Part shown: positions 62,400-64,000 of the stretch, piece by piece
Numbering within the stretch: position 1 is the first letter of the stretch
Layout of the letters: every line of letters starts with the position of its first letter
DNA from: an uncultured Prevotellaceae bacterium
GTDB taxonomy: Bacteria > Bacteroidota > Bacteroidia > Bacteroidales > Bacteroidaceae
Direction of reading: 5' to 3'
DNA: 64,000 nucleotides
Assembly (NCBI GenBank): GCA_902771785.1
Contig: CACXYH010000003.1
Location: 1-64,000 of the forward strand
Notes under the pieces: generated by a model
What the model was told of the DNA's origin: nothing
Seen by the model: only the letters and a program-made list of their open reading frames with translations
The model's database searches: none
Made by a program: the position numbers and the translations under genes

Positions 62400-64000
62400 C
62401 AAATAAGCGTTGCATATTCAGAACTATACCTGAGCATCTGGTGCGCATAGCTTTCGCCATAATAAACCTGGATGTCAGCTATTTCGCCTTCACTATTGTA
62501 GACAGGCAGCAGCTGAGGATTGATGAATCCCTTATAGGGAGCAAGATTCAGCTTCTTGTAGCGCGCCAGCACCTCTTCATGAAGGGCTGGATCTACCTTG
62601 ACGGCATAGTCTTCCACCAGGCTTCGTGCGGCCTCGAAATCGCCCTCGCTCTTGATGCGTTGCACCTCAGCCAGGAGCTGCGCAATCAGCTGCCGCAACT
62701 GAGCGTAATCGCTTATGTTCAAGTAAGTTTTACCATTTTCCTTCGAGAGAGACATAGCGTTTCCATGAGCCAAACACCAATGGGCAATCAAGGCTCTGTT
62801 CCGCATGTGTGCCTCTTCTATTTGATGGCCTGGTTCTATGCGCACCAGCTGCGTCATCAGGCCGTTAAGCATGTAGCTGTAGTATTGCGCCTTGTAGGCT
62901 TCGCCATCAGGTAGCAAGCCGAGCTCCACAAGCTTTGCGTCGGCCATATAATAGAGTCCGAAAAGGTCGGCGCGTGCTTCCTCGATGGTGTTGCCGTAAG
63001 CTTTTAGCGCGTCTGGGTCTACTCCAGGCAGCAGTCGCCCGCTTCCGTGTCCCAGACACTCATGCAGGTCGGTATGCAGGTCGTCACAGGCATCACTATA
63101 TATATTAATAAGGTGTAGCGTCTCCTCGTCGGCCACGAACTCTTCACGAAAGCCGTTTCCGTGTGCAGCCTTGTTATAGGCATCAGTTATATTCGAGATT
63201 GTGATGCTCTTCGAACCATGTTGAGCACGTATCCAGTCGGCATTCGGCAGATTGATGCCAATAGCTGTTGAAGGATACTCGTCGCCGCCAAGCATAGCGG
63301 CACAAATCACATTGGCCGATACGCCCTTCACCACAGGCTTGCGGAAGCGTGGGTCGATGGGAGAATGGTCTTCAAACCATTGGGCATTACGGCTGATGGT
63401 CTGGGTGCGATGCGTTGCCTCTTCGTCAATATATTCCACCAGCCCTTCCCACGAGCCTTTCAGCCCAAGCGGATCGCCATACACCTCGATGAAGCCATTA
63501 ATAAAGTCGACTTTCGTATCGAGGCACTTCACCCATTCTATGCTATAGTCATCGAAACGATGCAGATCGCCTGTCTCATAATAGTCGATAAGCAATTCTA
63601 TCACGTGTTGCTGCTGCTCATTCTCAGCCACCTGCGCGGCCTTTCGCAACCAGCAGACGATGTATCGGATAGCATTAGCATAGCGACCGTCGGCCGACCA
63701 GACTTCCTCCTTCAGATGCCCGTCGGCATCCTTCGTGAGCCTGGAGTTCAGCCCCACGCTTATGGGGCGCTCTTCATCCAGTTGCCGCTTCTGTTCTCCA
63801 TAGAAAGCCTCTGCCTCTTGTTGCGTCACTCCGTCATAGAAATTGCACGCTGAGGTAGCCACGAGGTCTTCGCCATCAGCTTTGTTAACTCGTCTTGAGA
63901 GCACATCGGGCTCAAAAATCACATCGCGAAGCTCGTTGAAAAGGTCGTCGACCGTCTGCCCTTCTTCGAGCGGCAACTTGCGCGCATCTACTTGATGAAG
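62399..64000 (-). CDS. Dipeptidyl peptidase III-type zinc peptidase (family M49), N-terminus outside the window
   Basis: The 533 C-terminal residues of an M49 peptidase; the open frame continues past the right edge, and family members are about 670-680 residues, so roughly 140 are missing. Zinc motif HECLGH (in LHECLGHGSGRLLPGVD) is the six-residue HExxxH form specific to M49, followed by the second motif EEARADLFGLYYM. These enzymes remove dipeptides from short peptides. No signal peptide can be judged, as the start is missing. Downstream gene is coupled by TGATG. Confidence 0.9.
   Translation of the reverse strand, partial: LHQVDARKLPLEEGQTVDDLFNELRDVIFEPDVLSRRVNKADGEDLVATSACNFYDGVTQQEAEAFYGEQKRQLDEERPISVGLNSRLTKDADGHLKEEVWSADGRYANAIRYIVCWLRKAAQVAENEQQQHVIELLIDYYETGDLHRFDDYSIEWVKCLDTKVDFINGFIEVYGDPLGLKGSWEGLVEYIDEEATHRTQTISRNAQWFEDHSPIDPRFRKPVVKGVSANVICAAMLGGDEYPSTAIGINLPNADWIRAQHGSKSITISNITDAYNKAAHGNGFREEFVADEETLHLINIYSDACDDLHTDLHECLGHGSGRLLPGVDPDALKAYGNTIEEARADLFGLYYMADAKLVELGLLPDGEAYKAQYYSYMLNGLMTQLVRIEPGHQIEEAHMRNRALIAHWCLAHGNAMSLSKENGKTYLNISDYAQLRQLIAQLLAEVQRIKSEGDFEAARSLVEDYAVKVDPALHEEVLARYKKLNLAPYKGFINPQLLPVYNSEGEIADIQVYYGESYAHQMLRYSSEYATLI

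Overview
The window is a 64 kb piece of a Bacteroidetes chromosome, most likely a Prevotella-type (Prevotellaceae) anaerobe. This rests on gene content: a beta-first F-type ATP synthase operon, a bat (Bacteroides aerotolerance) cluster, a Porin_10-type porin, a DUF4468 protein, a rubredoxin-first rubrerythrin, methylmalonyl-CoA mutase and a short eukaryote-type ProRS. It also rests on promoters: at least nine intergenic regions carry the Bacteroidetes promoter TTG-N19-21-TAnnTTTG, and others carry the TAnnTTTG half. The species cannot be named from the sequence alone. No rRNA, tRNA, transposase, phage gene or true CRISPR array was seen, so this is mostly core chromosome.

Layout. 1-8.7 kb: a partial small protein, clpC, the ilvD-ilvB-ilvN-thioesterase operon (without ilvC) and ribE. 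8.7-9 kb: a roughly 180-nt structured element preceded by a strong minus-strand promoter. 9-15.3 kb: a GH2 glycosidase with an apparent internal deletion, thrC, nhaD and pfkA. 15.4-22.7 kb: the complete ATP synthase operon atpD-C-(small membrane protein)-B-E-F-H-A-G. 22.7-26.4 kb: an envelope operon on the minus strand (DUF4468 protein, two-helix membrane protein, porin, LuxR-type regulator). 26.6-39.3 kb: housekeeping genes in short units (pseudouridine synthase, HD hydrolase, menA, proS, OmpA-like lipoprotein, mtgA, dapA, gdhA, glucosaminidase, cdd, lipoprotein, rubrerythrin). 39-42.5 kb: pheT-yebC-TSCPD. 42.7-57 kb: a continuous minus-strand run of 12 tightly packed genes, ftsY-rimO-HU-HU/LysM-moxR-DUF58-membrane protein-batA-batB/C-batD/E-PAP2-queA. 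57.4-61.4 kb: mutA-mutB. 61.8-64 kb: a DPP III-type peptidase (cut by the window edge) and a DNA alkylation repair protein.

How it works together: energy metabolism (ATP synthase, PfkA, MenA, methylmalonyl-CoA mutase for the succinate-propionate route), nitrogen and amino-acid synthesis (Ilv, ThrC, DapA, GdhA), envelope assembly (MtgA, OmpA-like, porin, LysM glucosaminidase, Bat complex) and oxygen or stress defence (rubrerythrin, Bat, ClpC).

The most unexpected structure is a family of four short intergenic arrays (11349-11431, 29363-29509, 42607-42734, 61601-61683). In each, a 14-18-nt palindromic-armed unit repeats at a pitch of 22 nt (21-23 nt in one array), always near a gene 3' end. 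The unit sequence differs between arrays while the pitch is kept. No listed feature type explains them. Second in interest are the structured RNA candidate at 8705-8879, the two Bat fusions that keep internal signal peptides, and an HU-domain protein with a transmembrane helix and a LysM-like tail.
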